Shown: positions 43,347 through 52,735, counted from the first letter of the stretch. The stretch is 64,000 nt of DNA from Streptomyces sp. SID12488 (GCF_010548275.1 NZ_JAAGLT010000001.1:682001-746000), one strand, 5' to 3'. A program made the numbers and translations. The notes: a model not told the origin generated them from the sequence alone.

Positions 43347-44693
43347 ATGACCAGGCGCCACGGTTATGGCCTGCTCGCCGCGATGATCACGCTCGTCGTG
43401 GCCGTGTCGGCCGCCATATACGTCGGGGCGACCCTCGACGACAGCAGCCGGCATGCTCGGTCCGTCAGCCAGGCTCGCGGCGACTCGGGCAACGCCGTCG
43501 CCCCCGCGTCCGCCGGTGCCTGGGTCGGCACCTGGGCCGCCTCCCCCGTCGAGGGCGAACCCGGCACCGAGACACAGGGCCTGGCCGGCCGCTCCCTGCG
43601 CAACGTCGTGCACACGGCGGCCGGCGGTACGAGTGCCCGCGTCACGCTCTCCAACCTCTACGGCAAGCAGCCCCTGACCATCGCCCACGCCTCGGTCGCC
43701 GTCGCCGCCGCCGAGAACAGCGCCGCCGCCGACGCCGGCACCATGCGCCGCCTTACCTTCGGCGGCAGCCCGTCGGTGACCATCCCGGCCGGGCAGCAGA
43801 TCGTCAGCGACGCGGTCCGGATCGTCGTCCCGCGCGACAGCGACGTCCTGGTGACGACGTACGCCGCGGTCCCGTCCGGCCCGGTCACCTACCATCCGAA
43901 CGCCCGGCAGATGTCCTACGCCGCCTTGGGCGACCGCACCGAGGACCCCCGTGCCACGGCATACACCGAGCGGACCGAGGCCTGGCGGTACGTCACCGCC
44001 CTGGACGTCCTCAGCGACCAGGCCAACGGCACGGTCGTCCTCCTCGGCGACTCGCTCACCGCCGGCAGCAAGTCGAGCGTGGGCACCAACAGCCGATGGC
44101 CCGACGTCCTCGCCGACCGGCTGCACGCGGCGGCGGAGTCCGGCGCGGACGTGCCCCGCTACAGCGTCGTCAACCAGGGCATAGGCGGAAACCGCGTCCT
44201 GCTGCCCGGCGGTGCCGGGGTGCCCGCACCCAACGCGAGCGCACTGTCGCGGTTCGGGCGGGACGTCCTGAGCCGTACGAACGTCAAGGCCGTCGTGATC
44301 GACCTGGGCGTCAACGACATCCTGCGCGCCCCTGACCCCGAGACCCTGCGGGCGTCCTCGATCGTCTCCGGGCTGCGCGAGCTGGTGGACGACGCCCACC
44401 GGCGGGGGCTGCGGGTGGTGGGGGCGACGCTGATGCCGTTCGGGGGGTTCCGCGGGTACTCGACGACCACGGAGGCGCTGCGGCAGGCCGTGAACGCGGA
44501 GATCCGGGGCGGGCGGGTGTTCGACGCGTACGCGGACTTCGACAAGGCGCTGCGCGATCCGTACGACCATCGACGGTTCCGGGCGGACTACGACTCCGGG
44601 GATCACCTGCATCCGAGCGACAAGGGGTACGCGCGGATGGCGGCTGTGTTCGACCTGGAGGATCTGAAGGGGGCAGTTCCGGCGGAGCTTTAG
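43347..44693 (+). CDS. Secreted SGNH/GDSL-family hydrolase
   Basis: A 448-residue exported protein. A signal anchor (LLAAMITLVVAVSAAIYVGA) precedes a beta-rich N-terminal domain (WVGTWAASPVEGEPG) and the SGNH hydrolase domain: Ser in VLLGDSLTAGSKS, Gly in GIGGNRVL, Asn in DLGVNDIL, and the Asp/His pair in SGDHLHPSDKGY. Likely an esterase or lipase at the cell surface. ATG 43347 has GAGGAG upstream. Confidence 0.93.
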   Translation: MTRRHGYGLLAAMITLVVAVSAAIYVGATLDDSSRHARSVSQARGDSGNAVAPASAGAWVGTWAASPVEGEPGTETQGLAGRSLRNVVHTAAGGTSARVTLSNLYGKQPLTIAHASVAVAAAENSAAADAGTMRRLTFGGSPSVTIPAGQQIVSDAVRIVVPRDSDVLVTTYAAVPSGPVTYHPNARQMSYAALGDRTEDPRATAYTERTEAWRYVTALDVLSDQANGTVVLLGDSLTAGSKSSVGTNSRWPDVLADRLHAAAESGADVPRYSVVNQGIGGNRVLLPGGAGVPAPNASALSRFGRDVLSRTNVKAVVIDLGVNDILRAPDPETLRASSIVSGLRELVDDAHRRGLRVVGATLMPFGGFRGYSTTTEALRQAVNAEIRGGRVFDAYADFDKALRDPYDHRRFRADYDSGDHLHPSDKGYARMAAVFDLEDLKGAVPAEL

Positions 44694-44713
44694 GGAGTCC
44701 GGGGTGCGTTTTC

Positions 44714-44785
44714 GGGTGCGGGTCCGTCGTGGCTTGTCGCGCCCACGCGGCGGAGCCGCACAGAGTCACAGCCCCGCGCCCCTAA
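44714..44785. repeat. Streptomyces intergenic GC-rich repeat, copy at 44.7 kb
   Basis: Shares TGGCTTGTCGCGCCCACGCG and CCCCGCGCCCCT with 41151-41214. It lies between convergent genes and may act as a transcription boundary (hairpin GCGGC/GCCGC inside). Confidence 0.85.
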
Positions 44786-44834
44786 AGAAGGCGTGCCCCA
44801 GCCGCCCGGAGTTCAGAGGCACCGAGCCCCTCGC

Positions 44835-45545
44835 TCATCTGTAATCCGAACCCGAGCCGTCGAGTTCCCCCCGCCCGTCCCGCCGCTCCAGCTTCTCCTG
44901 GCGGCGTTCCTCCTTGAGCCGCTGGCGCTCCGCCTTCGGGAGCTTGCGGGTCACTCCGACGCCGCCCCAGAAGGCGAACCCCTGGATGATCACTCGGGGG
45001 GCGCCGGGATCGCCCAGTACCCCCTCCTGGCTGTGGTCGAAGCCGCCCATGACACCGATGCCGCGCACAATGACCTCGACGCCGGGCGGTACCAGCACAT
45101 TCACGCCACCCATGATCGCGACGCAGTTGAGGACCACCTCACGGTCCGCGAAGTACGCCTCACGCAGGTCGAGTTCGCCACCGCCCCAGAACGCGAACGA
45201 GTTGAACTGCCTCGGCACCGTCCAGCGCCCCCTGCGCTGGAACCCGCCCATGATGGCGACACCCCACCGCGAGGAACCCTCGCCCCCGACGATCCGGTCC
45301 GCCCAACTCCCGTCCCCCACCGGCTGCTTGACCATGCTCACAGCGGGCGCGCTCACCCCGGCCCCGGGCAGGTCACGGGTGATGGGCGTCAACTCACCGT
45401 ACGTACGCGCCTGGTAGGTCGCGTCCAGCCGCTCCTCGAACTCGGCCATGTCGAGCCGGCCCTCCGCGAGGGCGTCCCGCAGTACCTCGGCGACTCGTTC
45501 ACGATCGGCGTCGGAAGCGCGCAGCTCCGGAAGGTCGTCCGTCAT
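44835..45545 (-). CDS. DUF1707 domain protein with LiaF-like C-terminus
   Basis: A 236-residue protein. The N-terminal DUF1707 (LRASDADRERVAEVLRDALA; GRLDMAEFEERLDATYQART) is followed by a beta-helix-like part with repeated AIMGG/GVMGG/FWGG turns (VAIMGGFQRRG; CVAIMGGVNVLVPPGVEV; AFWGGVGV), as in LiaF-type envelope-stress proteins. The C-terminus is basic and helical. ATG 45545 starts exactly at the conserved domain. Probably involved in cell-wall stress response; partner genes are not adjacent. Confidence 0.88.
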   Translation of the reverse strand: MTDDLPELRASDADRERVAEVLRDALAEGRLDMAEFEERLDATYQARTYGELTPITRDLPGAGVSAPAVSMVKQPVGDGSWADRIVGGEGSSRWGVAIMGGFQRRGRWTVPRQFNSFAFWGGGELDLREAYFADREVVLNCVAIMGGVNVLVPPGVEVIVRGIGVMGGFDHSQEGVLGDPGAPRVIIQGFAFWGGVGVTRKLPKAERQRLKEERRQEKLERRDGRGELDGSGSDYR

Positions 45546-45577
45546 GCACGCAGCCTACGAGGTCCCCGCGAGGGAGG

Positions 45578-46660
45578 CTACGAGGCCGCGCGCCCCGACT
45601 TGTCCCTCGGCTTGTCCCCCGACTTCTCGGCCTGCTCGGCGTACATTTTCGCGATCACGGCCTCGATGTCCGGCTCCCGCACCGACAGGTCGACCAGCGG
45701 ATACTCCGCCGCGATCCGCGCGACCAGCGGAGCCGCCGACTCCGACGCCGGGAACGCCAGCCACTGACGCGGACCCTCCACCCGTACGACCCGCGCCGAC
45801 GGCACCTCGATCGGCGGCAGTTCACGCTCCAGGTCCACCACGAGGGTCCGCTCGCTGTCGCCCACCTCGTGCAGACCGGTCAGCGGACCGTCGTACATCA
45901 GGCGGCCGTGGTCGATGACCATGACCCGCGAGCACAACTGCTCGATGTCCTGGAGGTCGTGCGTGGTGAGCAGGACCGTCGTACCGCGCTCGGCGTTCAG
46001 GTCGCGCAGGAACTCCCGTACCCGGGCCTTCGAGATGACGTCCAGGCCGATCGTCGGCTCGTCGAGGTACAGCACCTCGGGGTCGTGCAGCAGGGCCGCC
46101 GCGATGTCGCCCCGCATCCGCTGGCCGAGGGACAGCTGACGGACCGGTACGTCCAACAGGTCGGCCAGTTCGAGGAGTTCGACGCAGCGGTCGAGGTTCT
46201 CCCGGTAACGGGCGTCGGGGATGCGGTACATGCGGTGCATCAGCTTGTACGAGTCGATCAGCGGGAGGTCCCACCACAGCGTCGTACGCTGCCCGAACAC
46301 CACCCCGATACGCCGTGCGAGGCGGGTGCGCTCGCGTGACGGGTCGATGCCGGCGACGCGCAGCCGGCCGCCGCTGGGGGTGAGGATGCCCGTCAGCATC
46401 TTGATGGTCGTGGACTTTCCGGCGCCGTTCGGGCCGATGTAGCCGACCATCTCCCCGCGCGCCACCCGGAAGGAGATCGAGTCGACCGCCCGCACCTCCC
46501 GCCGCTCGCTCCTCATGAACCCGGTCCGCTTGCGCACGTCGAAGACCTTCTCGACGCCGTCCAGCTCGATGAAGGACTCGTTGAACGAACCGTCCGCGAA
46601 ATGACCGTCCATGTGACTGTGACCGTCCTTGTCCCCGCGACTGCGACTGCGACTGTCCAC
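45578..46660 (-). CDS. ABC transporter ATP-binding protein (ABC-2 exporter)
   Basis: A 360-residue ATPase. Walker A YIGPNGAGKSTTIKMLTG, Q-loop VFGQRTTLWWDLPLID, signature LSLGQRMRGDIAAALLH, Walker B VLYLDEPTIGLD, and switch His in LLTTHDLQDIEQ. The C-terminal regulatory part is typical of ABC-2 exporters. GTG 46660 is used because it follows the permease stop by five bases; ATG 46612 is a later alternative. The N-terminus carries a short Ser/Arg/His-rich stretch. It is the last gene of a three-gene operon with two ABC-2 permeases. Confidence 0.93.
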   Translation of the reverse strand: MDSRSRSRGDKDGHSHMDGHFADGSFNESFIELDGVEKVFDVRKRTGFMRSERREVRAVDSISFRVARGEMVGYIGPNGAGKSTTIKMLTGILTPSGGRLRVAGIDPSRERTRLARRIGVVFGQRTTLWWDLPLIDSYKLMHRMYRIPDARYRENLDRCVELLELADLLDVPVRQLSLGQRMRGDIAAALLHDPEVLYLDEPTIGLDVISKARVREFLRDLNAERGTTVLLTTHDLQDIEQLCSRVMVIDHGRLMYDGPLTGLHEVGDSERTLVVDLERELPPIEVPSARVVRVEGPRQWLAFPASESAAPLVARIAAEYPLVDLSVREPDIEAVIAKMYAEQAEKSGDKPRDKSGRAAS

Positions 46661-46665
46661 GTGCC

Positions 46666-47598
46666 CTAACTCCCCGTGCTCCGGTACGAACGAAGTCCCG
46701 CCCGCCAGGCCAGCCCGGCCAGCGAGCAGCAGCCCACCGCCACCAGCGGCGGCAGGAACGCCACCCACTCCGGCAGGTCGAGCGGATAGGGGCGGCCCAA
46801 CACGTACAGCGCGGGCAGCCAGTTGACGAAGGCGAGCGGAAAAACGAACGTCACCCCGCGCACCAGGTCCTGCGCGAACAGGCCCGGCGGGTACTGCAAC
46901 AGCGTGGCGCCGCCGTACGTGAACGCGTTCTGCACCTCGGAGGCGTCCCGCGCCACGAACTGGAAGGCCGCGCCCCCGACGAACACCGCGCAGAAGATCG
47001 CCCCGCCGCTGACCACCATCACCGGCAGCAACAGCACCTTGAGCACCGTCCAGTGGACGCCGTCGAGGGCCGTGAGGGCGTAGCCGAGCACCAGCAGACC
47101 CTGGGTGATCCGGCCGAGACGGCGCAGCGCGAACCGGTCCGCGGCGACCTGCGCGAGCACCGGCGCCGGCCGGACGAGCAGCGTGTCCAGGGTGCCGTCG
47201 CGAACCCGGCGCCCCAGCCGGTCCATCGACCCGACGACGAGGTCGGCGATCCCGAACGCCATCGCCGACAGCCCGTACAGGAACGCGATCTCGGGCAGCG
47301 AGTAGCCGCCGAGCCGGTCGATCTGGGAGAACATCAGCACGATCGCCAGGAAGTCGAGGCCGGTCGCCACGAAGTTCCCGAACGTGGTCATCGCGAAGGA
47401 GACCCGGTAGGCCATCGTGGACCGGATCCACATCGCGGCGATCATCCGATAGGCCCGTACGCCGTCGAGCAATCGCTCCCGGCGACCGAGCGGCCCGTCG
47501 TCCCAGTCGGCGCCGGTCCACCGCTCACTCCGGACACCGGTCTCCACCGCACCGTCAACGCCTACGCCCGCGCCCACACCCACACCCACGTCATCCAC
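46666..47598 (-). CDS. ABC-2 family transporter permease
   Basis: A 310-residue protein with about six transmembrane segments (FVATGLDFLAIVLMFSQ; EIAFLYGLSAMAFGIADL; VLLLPVMVVSGGAIFCAVFV; ...). An unusual hydrophilic N-terminal head (GVGVGAGVGVDGAVETG) precedes the conserved part. Together with the next permease it forms the exporter's membrane part. GTG 47598 overlaps the preceding gene by eight bases. Confidence 0.92.
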   Translation of the reverse strand: MDDVGVGVGAGVGVDGAVETGVRSERWTGADWDDGPLGRRERLLDGVRAYRMIAAMWIRSTMAYRVSFAMTTFGNFVATGLDFLAIVLMFSQIDRLGGYSLPEIAFLYGLSAMAFGIADLVVGSMDRLGRRVRDGTLDTLLVRPAPVLAQVAADRFALRRLGRITQGLLVLGYALTALDGVHWTVLKVLLLPVMVVSGGAIFCAVFVGGAAFQFVARDASEVQNAFTYGGATLLQYPPGLFAQDLVRGVTFVFPLAFVNWLPALYVLGRPYPLDLPEWVAFLPPLVAVGCCSLAGLAWRAGLRSYRSTGS

Positions 47599-48409
47599 CC
47601 TGAACCACCACCCGCCGAGTAGCGACCGCCTGCAACAGACGCCCCGCCCCCAGCAGCACCACCGCCCACCCGGCCTGGAACGCGAACGTGGCCAGCGGAT
47701 CCGCCTCCCCCAGCAGGATGTCCGTCGGCGCCTGGATCAACGCCGCCCACGGCAGGGCCCGTACGATCTCGCCGAGCAGCCCCGGGAAGACGTTCAGCGG
47801 AAGCACCATGCCCGAGCAGAAGATGCCCGCGAGCCACGCCATCTGGATGACACCCGCGCCGTCGAGGAGCCAGAACCCGGTCAGCGCCACCAGGAACCGG
47901 AAGGCGTAACTGACCACCACCCCGAGCGTGACCGCGAGCAGGAACGCCAGCCAGGTCAGCGGCGAGACCGGGAGCGTCAGGTCGAAGGCCCACGCGCCGA
48001 ACGCGACCGGGATCACCCCCCGGCCCAACAGATGGAACAGGGCCCGGCCCAGGTCCTGTGCCAGCCACCACAGTTGGAGGTCGGCCGGCCGGTACAGGTC
48101 GATCGCGATGTCACCCGTACGGATACGCTCGATCAGCTCGCCCTCGAAGCCCGTACCCATCACGCACATCGTCATCAGGAGCGCCTGGCCGAGCCACACA
48201 TAGGTGAGTGCCTGGGACTGGTCGTACCCGCCGAGGTGCGGTCTCTCGTCCCACAGGGCGATGTAGGTGTATGCCAGGATCACGCCGAAGACGGTGTTGG
48301 TGAACATCCCCGCCAGCGTGGCCGCCCGATAGGTGGCATACCGTCGGAAACCCCCCGCCGCGACGGCCGCGTACAACCGCCCAGAACCCACGACACCAGC
48401 CTTCCCCAA
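47591..48409 (-). CDS. ABC-2 family transporter permease
   Basis: A 272-residue permease with about six transmembrane segments (ATLAGMFTNTVFGVILAY; WLAFLLAVTLGVVVSYAF; WLAGIFCSGMVLPLNVF). It is the first gene of the operon and overlaps the second permease gene. Substrate unknown; the two-permease, one-ATPase layout is common for drug or lipid export. Confidence 0.92.
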   Translation of the reverse strand: MGKAGVVGSGRLYAAVAAGGFRRYATYRAATLAGMFTNTVFGVILAYTYIALWDERPHLGGYDQSQALTYVWLGQALLMTMCVMGTGFEGELIERIRTGDIAIDLYRPADLQLWWLAQDLGRALFHLLGRGVIPVAFGAWAFDLTLPVSPLTWLAFLLAVTLGVVVSYAFRFLVALTGFWLLDGAGVIQMAWLAGIFCSGMVLPLNVFPGLLGEIVRALPWAALIQAPTDILLGEADPLATFAFQAGWAVVLLGAGRLLQAVATRRVVVQGG

Positions 48410-48596
48410 CCCGTCCGGACCGAAGCGCAGGAGCCTAGTCCGCTCCCTTCCCTGCCCGCCACGCGTTTTCGGGCAGGACGCGTGCCGAGGTCAGGGAACT
48501 GATCGCCGGGTGCGACAGTCTTCAAGAGGGGGCGCAGAAAACGTTTGAAGTGGTGAAAGAGGTCGTACGGGAACGTACGACGCGAAACAGGAGTCC

Positions 48597-51263
48597 GTGC
48601 ACGACATGAGCGACCAGCCAGAGCCGCAGCAGCCGACGCAGGGCTCGGCGCCCAAAGAACCCGACGTGGAACCCGACGCGCAGTCCGAACAAACCGTCGT
48701 ACAGCCCGTCATCCAGCCCACCGCCCCAGCCGTCGTTCAGGCCGACGCGGAACCCGTCGCGCAGTCTGCGGTGGCGGAGGGCGGGAAGCCCGAGAACCCA
48801 GAGACGGCCGAGAACCCAGGCACGGCCGAGAGCCCAGAGACGGCCGAGAACCCAGGCACGGCCGAGAACCCAGAGACGGCCGAGACAGCCGAGAAGGGCA
48901 AGAAGCCCAAGCGTCCCCGACGGACCGGATGGCGGCGGCTGGTCCCGACCTGGCGGTTCGTGCTCAGCGCGTTCGTGATCGGGACCATGATGCTCATCGC
49001 CCTGTTCGCGCTCGGCTACTACATGGTGAACATCCCCGCGGCCAACGCGGCGGCCATCAAGCAGAGCAACGTCTATCTCTACGCCGACGGCAGCCAGCTC
49101 GCCCGCGACGGCGAGGTCAACCGGGAGAACGTGACGCTGGCGCAGATCTCCAAGGACGCCCAGCACGCCGTACTGGCCGCCGAGGACCGCGACTTCTACA
49201 CCGAGTCGGCGATCGACCCCAAGGCGATGATCCGCGCCGCCTGGAACACGGCGACCGGCAAGGGCAAGCAGTCCGGCTCGACGATCACCCAGCAGTACGT
49301 GAAGAACTACTACCTCGCCCAGGAACAGACCGTCACCCGAAAGATGAAGGAGTTCTTCATCTCGATCAAGCTGGACCGGGTGAAATCGAAGGACGAGATC
49401 CTCGAGGGCTACCTCAACACCAGCTACGCCGGCCGCAACTCGTACGGCCTGCAGGCCGCCGCCCAGGCCTACTACGGCGTCGACGCCGTCGAACTGACCG
49501 CCGGCCAGGGCGCCTACCTCGCCGCGCTGCTGAACGCGCCGAGCGAGTACGACGTGATCGCCCACCCCGAGAACAGGTCGGCCGCACTCGCCCGCTGGAA
49601 CTACGTCCTCGACGGCATGGTCACGAAGGGCTGGCTGACCGAGTCCGCGCGCAAGGCCATCACCTTCCCCGAGCCGAAGCAGTCGATCGTCTCGACGGGC
49701 ATGTCCGGCCAGCGCGGCTACCTGGTCAAGGCGGTCAACGACTACCTCTTCGACAACAAGATCCTCACCGAGGACGAACTCCAGGCCGGCGGCTACCGCA
49801 TCACCACCACCCTGCAGAAGCCGAAGCAGGACGCCTTCGTGAAGGCGGTCAACGACAAGGTGATGAAGAAACTCGACAAGAAGAAGAACAAGGTCGACAA
49901 CTACGTCCGCGCGGGCGGCGTCGCCATCGACCCGGCCTCCGGCAAGGTCCTCGCGATGTACGGCGGCATCGACTACACCAAGCAGTACGTCAACAACGCC
50001 ACGCGCCGCGACTACCAGGACGGCTCCACCTTCAAGCCGTTCGTGTTCACCTCGGCCGTCCAGAACGGCTCAGTGACCCAGGACGGCCGGACGATCACCC
50101 CGAACACGTACTACGACGGCACCAACGAGCGCCCGGTCGAGGGCTGGAACGGCGGCGAGTACGCCCCCGAGAACGAGGACCAGTACTCGTACGGCAACAT
50201 CACCGTCCGCACGGCGACGAACAAGTCCGTGAACGCGGTGTACGCGCAACTGGCCGTCGACGTGGGTCCCGCGAAGGTCAAGCAGACGGCGATCGACCTC
50301 GGCCTGCCGTCCGACACCCCCGACCTCAACCCGTACCCGTCCATCGCGCTCGGCACGTCGACGGCCAGCGTCCTCGACATGACCGAGGCGTACGCCACGC
50401 TCGCCAACCACGGCAAGCACGGCACGTACACGATCATCGAGAAGATCGTGAAGGACGGCGAGGAGAGCGCGGTGACCCTCCCCAGCCAGAATCCCAAGCA
50501 GGTCGTGTCGCGGGAGGCAGCCGACACGACCACGGCGGTCCTGCAGAGCGTGGTGGAGGAGGGCACCGCGACAGCGGCCCAGGCGGCCGACCGCCCGGTC
50601 GCCGGCAAGACCGGCACGGCCGAGGAGGACACGGCGGCCTGGTTCGCGGGCTACACCCCCGACCTCGCGACGGTCGTCTCGGTCATGGGCCAGGACCCGG
50701 TCACCGGCAAGCACAAGTCGCTGTACGGCGCGATGGGCCTCGACCGGATCAACGGCGGCGGCGCCCCCGCCGAGATCTGGGCCCAGTTCACGAAGGCCGC
50801 CCTGAAGGGCAAGAAGGCGAAGGACTTCGACCTCCAGCTCCAGGACGGCGCCGAGGAACAGGAACTCCCGCCCGCCGACACATCGCCCGACCCCGGCACG
50901 AACGCCGGCCAGGACAACGGCGGCACCACGGACGGCGGCCAGAAAACCCCGGGCGCGACGACCGGCCCGGCAACCGGGGGCACCCCGACGACCGGCGGCA
51001 CGACGACGACCACGACCGGGACCACCACCACGGGCGGCACGACCACGACCGGCGGCACGACAGACACCGGCGGGACCACCACCACCGGCGGCACGACGGA
51101 CACGGGCGGCACGACGACGGACGGCGGCACCACCGACACCGGGGGCACGACGACCGACGGCGGTACGACGGACACCGGCGGCACCACGGACACGGGCGGC
51201 GGCACGGAAGGAACGACGACCGGGATCACGAACGGCGCGCTGAGCACGTCGAGACGGGACTGA
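48597..51263 (+). CDS. Class A penicillin-binding protein (transglycosylase/transpeptidase)
   Basis: An 888-residue bifunctional wall enzyme. The cytoplasmic N-terminal tail (1-118) contains Glu/Asn/Pro/Thr tandem repeats. A transmembrane segment at about 121-143 (FVLSAFVIGTMMLIALFALG) precedes the GT51 domain (EDRDFY near 196; GGSTITQQYVKN as GSTITQQ) and the transpeptidase domain (STFK near 478, SVN, KTGTAEE near 670). The C-terminal 120 residues are Gly/Thr-rich repeats (GGTTDTGGTTTTGG). GTG 48597 has AGGAG upstream; ATG 48606 is close. It polymerises and cross-links peptidoglycan. Confidence 0.95.
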   Translation: MHDMSDQPEPQQPTQGSAPKEPDVEPDAQSEQTVVQPVIQPTAPAVVQADAEPVAQSAVAEGGKPENPETAENPGTAESPETAENPGTAENPETAETAEKGKKPKRPRRTGWRRLVPTWRFVLSAFVIGTMMLIALFALGYYMVNIPAANAAAIKQSNVYLYADGSQLARDGEVNRENVTLAQISKDAQHAVLAAEDRDFYTESAIDPKAMIRAAWNTATGKGKQSGSTITQQYVKNYYLAQEQTVTRKMKEFFISIKLDRVKSKDEILEGYLNTSYAGRNSYGLQAAAQAYYGVDAVELTAGQGAYLAALLNAPSEYDVIAHPENRSAALARWNYVLDGMVTKGWLTESARKAITFPEPKQSIVSTGMSGQRGYLVKAVNDYLFDNKILTEDELQAGGYRITTTLQKPKQDAFVKAVNDKVMKKLDKKKNKVDNYVRAGGVAIDPASGKVLAMYGGIDYTKQYVNNATRRDYQDGSTFKPFVFTSAVQNGSVTQDGRTITPNTYYDGTNERPVEGWNGGEYAPENEDQYSYGNITVRTATNKSVNAVYAQLAVDVGPAKVKQTAIDLGLPSDTPDLNPYPSIALGTSTASVLDMTEAYATLANHGKHGTYTIIEKIVKDGEESAVTLPSQNPKQVVSREAADTTTAVLQSVVEEGTATAAQAADRPVAGKTGTAEEDTAAWFAGYTPDLATVVSVMGQDPVTGKHKSLYGAMGLDRINGGGAPAEIWAQFTKAALKGKKAKDFDLQLQDGAEEQELPPADTSPDPGTNAGQDNGGTTDGGQKTPGATTGPATGGTPTTGGTTTTTTGTTTTGGTTTTGGTTDTGGTTTTGGTTDTGGTTTDGGTTDTGGTTTDGGTTDTGGTTDTGGGTEGTTTGITNGALSTSRRD
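48797..48890 (+). repeat. In-frame repeats in the PBP cytoplasmic tail
   Basis: The motif GAGAACCCAGAGACGGCC or variants (ENPETA/ENPGTA/ESPETA) recurs five times, giving a low-complexity acidic tail ahead of the transmembrane segment. Confidence 0.8.
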
Positions 51264-51303
51264 CAGGACTGACGGGGCTGACGGGGCTGACGGGGCTGAC
51301 GGG
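51257..51303 (+). repeat. 9-bp tandem repeat after the PBP gene
   Basis: CTGACGGGG is repeated in tandem about four times right after the PBP stop codon, with a variant CTGACAGGA ahead of it. Confidence 0.85.
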
Positions 51304-51304
51304 A

Positions 51305-51339
51305 AAGGGGCTGGTGACGATGGTCGTCACCAGCCCCTC
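51305..51339 (+). terminator. Hairpin terminator after the PBP gene
   Basis: GGGGCTGGTGACGA pairs with TCGTCACCAGCCCC around a short loop; TCTC follows. It probably ends the PBP transcript. Confidence 0.8.
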
Positions 51340-51391
51340 TCACCACTTCACCACTTCACCACTCGCCCGTTCACCACTTCACCACTCGCCC
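51340..51391. repeat. TTCACCACT tandem array
   Basis: Multiple copies of TTCACCACT, partly organised as two TTCACCAC-TTCACCACTCGCCCG units, lie between the convergent PBP and GroES-like genes. Confidence 0.85.
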
Positions 51392-51396
51392 GCGAT

Positions 51397-51750
51397 TCAG
51401 AGATACAGGCCGGTCGAATCCTCGCCCTCGAACCGGTCCGCCGCCACGGCATGCAGATCGCGCTCACGCATCAGCACGTAGGCGACCCCGCGCACCTCGA
51501 CCTCGGCAAGGTCCTCCGGGTCGTACAGCACACGGTCGCCCGGCCCCACCGTACGTACGTTCTGCCCGACCGCGACGACCTCCGCCCAGGCCAGCCGACG
51601 ACCGACGGCCGCGGTGGCGGGGATCAGGATGCCGCCACCGGAACGCCGCTCGCCCTCGCTGGCGTCCTGCCGGACGAGCACACGGTCGTGCAGCATCCGG
51701 ATGGGCAGCTTGTCGTGCTGGGTGCTCTGGTCTTTACTCTTGGCGCTCAC
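51397..51750 (-). CDS. GroES-family co-chaperonin paralogue
   Basis: A 117-residue protein with the GroES fold: PIRMLHDRVLVRQDASEGER, GGGILIPATA, VVAVGQNVRTVGPGDRVLYD, and YVLMRERDLHAV. It is longer than the standard 95-100-residue GroES, has no groEL next to it, and is probably a divergent paralogue common in Actinobacteria. GTG 51750 is used. Its 3' end faces the PBP gene. Confidence 0.88.
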   Translation of the reverse strand: MSAKSKDQSTQHDKLPIRMLHDRVLVRQDASEGERRSGGGILIPATAAVGRRLAWAEVVAVGQNVRTVGPGDRVLYDPEDLAEVEVRGVAYVLMRERDLHAVAADRFEGEDSTGLYL

Positions 51751-51771
51751 ACTCCGAACCTACCTGCCTGT

Positions 51772-52104
51772 TCAGCCCTTGCGCCGCCGGGTGCCGAGAG
51801 CGAGCAGCCCGACAAGCCCCACGACCACCAGGGCGACGGGCACGATCCGCTCGATCCGCGGCGCCCCGTCCTCGTCGACGAACTGCCCCTTGACGTCACC
51901 GACAACACGGTTGACGCCGACGTAGGCACGCCCGAGGGTGTGATCGACGCCGGCGACGACCTTGGCCTTGGCATCGCCGACGATCGTCTTCGGGTGCACC
52001 CGCACCCCGATCTCGTCGAGCGTCTCGGCCAGCGTCTCGCGACGACGCCTGATGTCCGCCTCGATCTGCGCCGGGGTTCTGCTGCTGTCCGAGGTGTCCG
52101 CCAC
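51772..52104 (-). CDS. DUF3618 family membrane protein
   Basis: A 110-residue protein. The DUF3618 signature TPAQIEADIRRRRETLAETL and DEIGVRVHP lead to a C-terminal transmembrane segment (IVPVALVVVGLVGLLALG). It is a tail-anchored membrane protein of unknown role. It lies 21 bp upstream of the GroES-like gene on the same strand. Confidence 0.9.
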   Translation of the reverse strand: MADTSDSSRTPAQIEADIRRRRETLAETLDEIGVRVHPKTIVGDAKAKVVAGVDHTLGRAYVGVNRVVGDVKGQFVDEDGAPRIERIVPVALVVVGLVGLLALGTRRRKG

Positions 52105-52245
52105 CGTACGCCCTCCGAAGTCCGCTGATGCATTGCTGCGGACAGTCTGTCAGTTCCGCCTCGGCCCGCACTGTCAGCACCCCCGGTTAGGCTCGGACCC
52201 GGCACCTTTCCAGGCCGCACGAGGACGTACGAGGAGACCAGACGG

Positions 52246-52713
52246 ATGAGCGAGCGACTCCAGCCCGGTGACGTGGCCCCGGCCTTCACCCTGCCCGACG
52301 CCGACGGCAACGAGGTGTCGCTGGCCGACCACAAGGGCCGCAAGGTCATCGTCTACTTCTACCCGGCCGCCCTGACCCCCGGCTGCACCAAGCAGGCCTG
52401 CGACTTCACGGACAACCTCGACGTCCTCGCCGGCGCGGGCTACGACGTGATCGGCATCTCCCCCGACAAGCCGGAGAAGCTCGCGAAGTTCCGCGAGAAG
52501 GAGAACCTGAAGGTCACCCTCCTCGGCGACACGGAAAAGACGGTCCTCCAGGCGTACGGCGCCTTCGGCGAAAAGATGAACTACGGCAAGACGTACGTAG
52601 GCGTCATCCGCTCCACGTTCATCGTGGACGAGGAGGGCAAGATCGAACAGGCCCTGTACAACGTCCGAGCGACAGGCCACGTAGCGAAGATCATCAAGGA
52701 CCTGGGCGTCTGA
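52246..52713 (+). CDS. bcp: Thioredoxin-dependent thiol peroxidase (Bcp/PrxQ)
   Basis: A 155-residue peroxiredoxin. Peroxidatic Cys lies in AALTPGCTKQACDFTD, with the resolving Cys five residues later as in PrxQ. The conserved Arg lies near the VIRSTFIVDEEGKI stretch. It reduces hydroperoxides with thioredoxin in the cytoplasm. ATG 52246 is preceded by GAGGAGACCAGACGG. A strong terminator follows. Confidence 0.96.
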   Translation: MSERLQPGDVAPAFTLPDADGNEVSLADHKGRKVIVYFYPAALTPGCTKQACDFTDNLDVLAGAGYDVIGISPDKPEKLAKFREKENLKVTLLGDTEKTVLQAYGAFGEKMNYGKTYVGVIRSTFIVDEEGKIEQALYNVRATGHVAKIIKDLGV

Positions 52714-52735
52714 GCCCCCGCTCCCGCTACCCAGG

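Noticed and set aside
46666..47598. Frameshift between ABC ATPase and permease
   Set aside because: The ATPase frame is open far upstream, but the permease frame carries all transmembrane segments and its stop lies five bases before the GTG of the ATPase; they are two separate genes.
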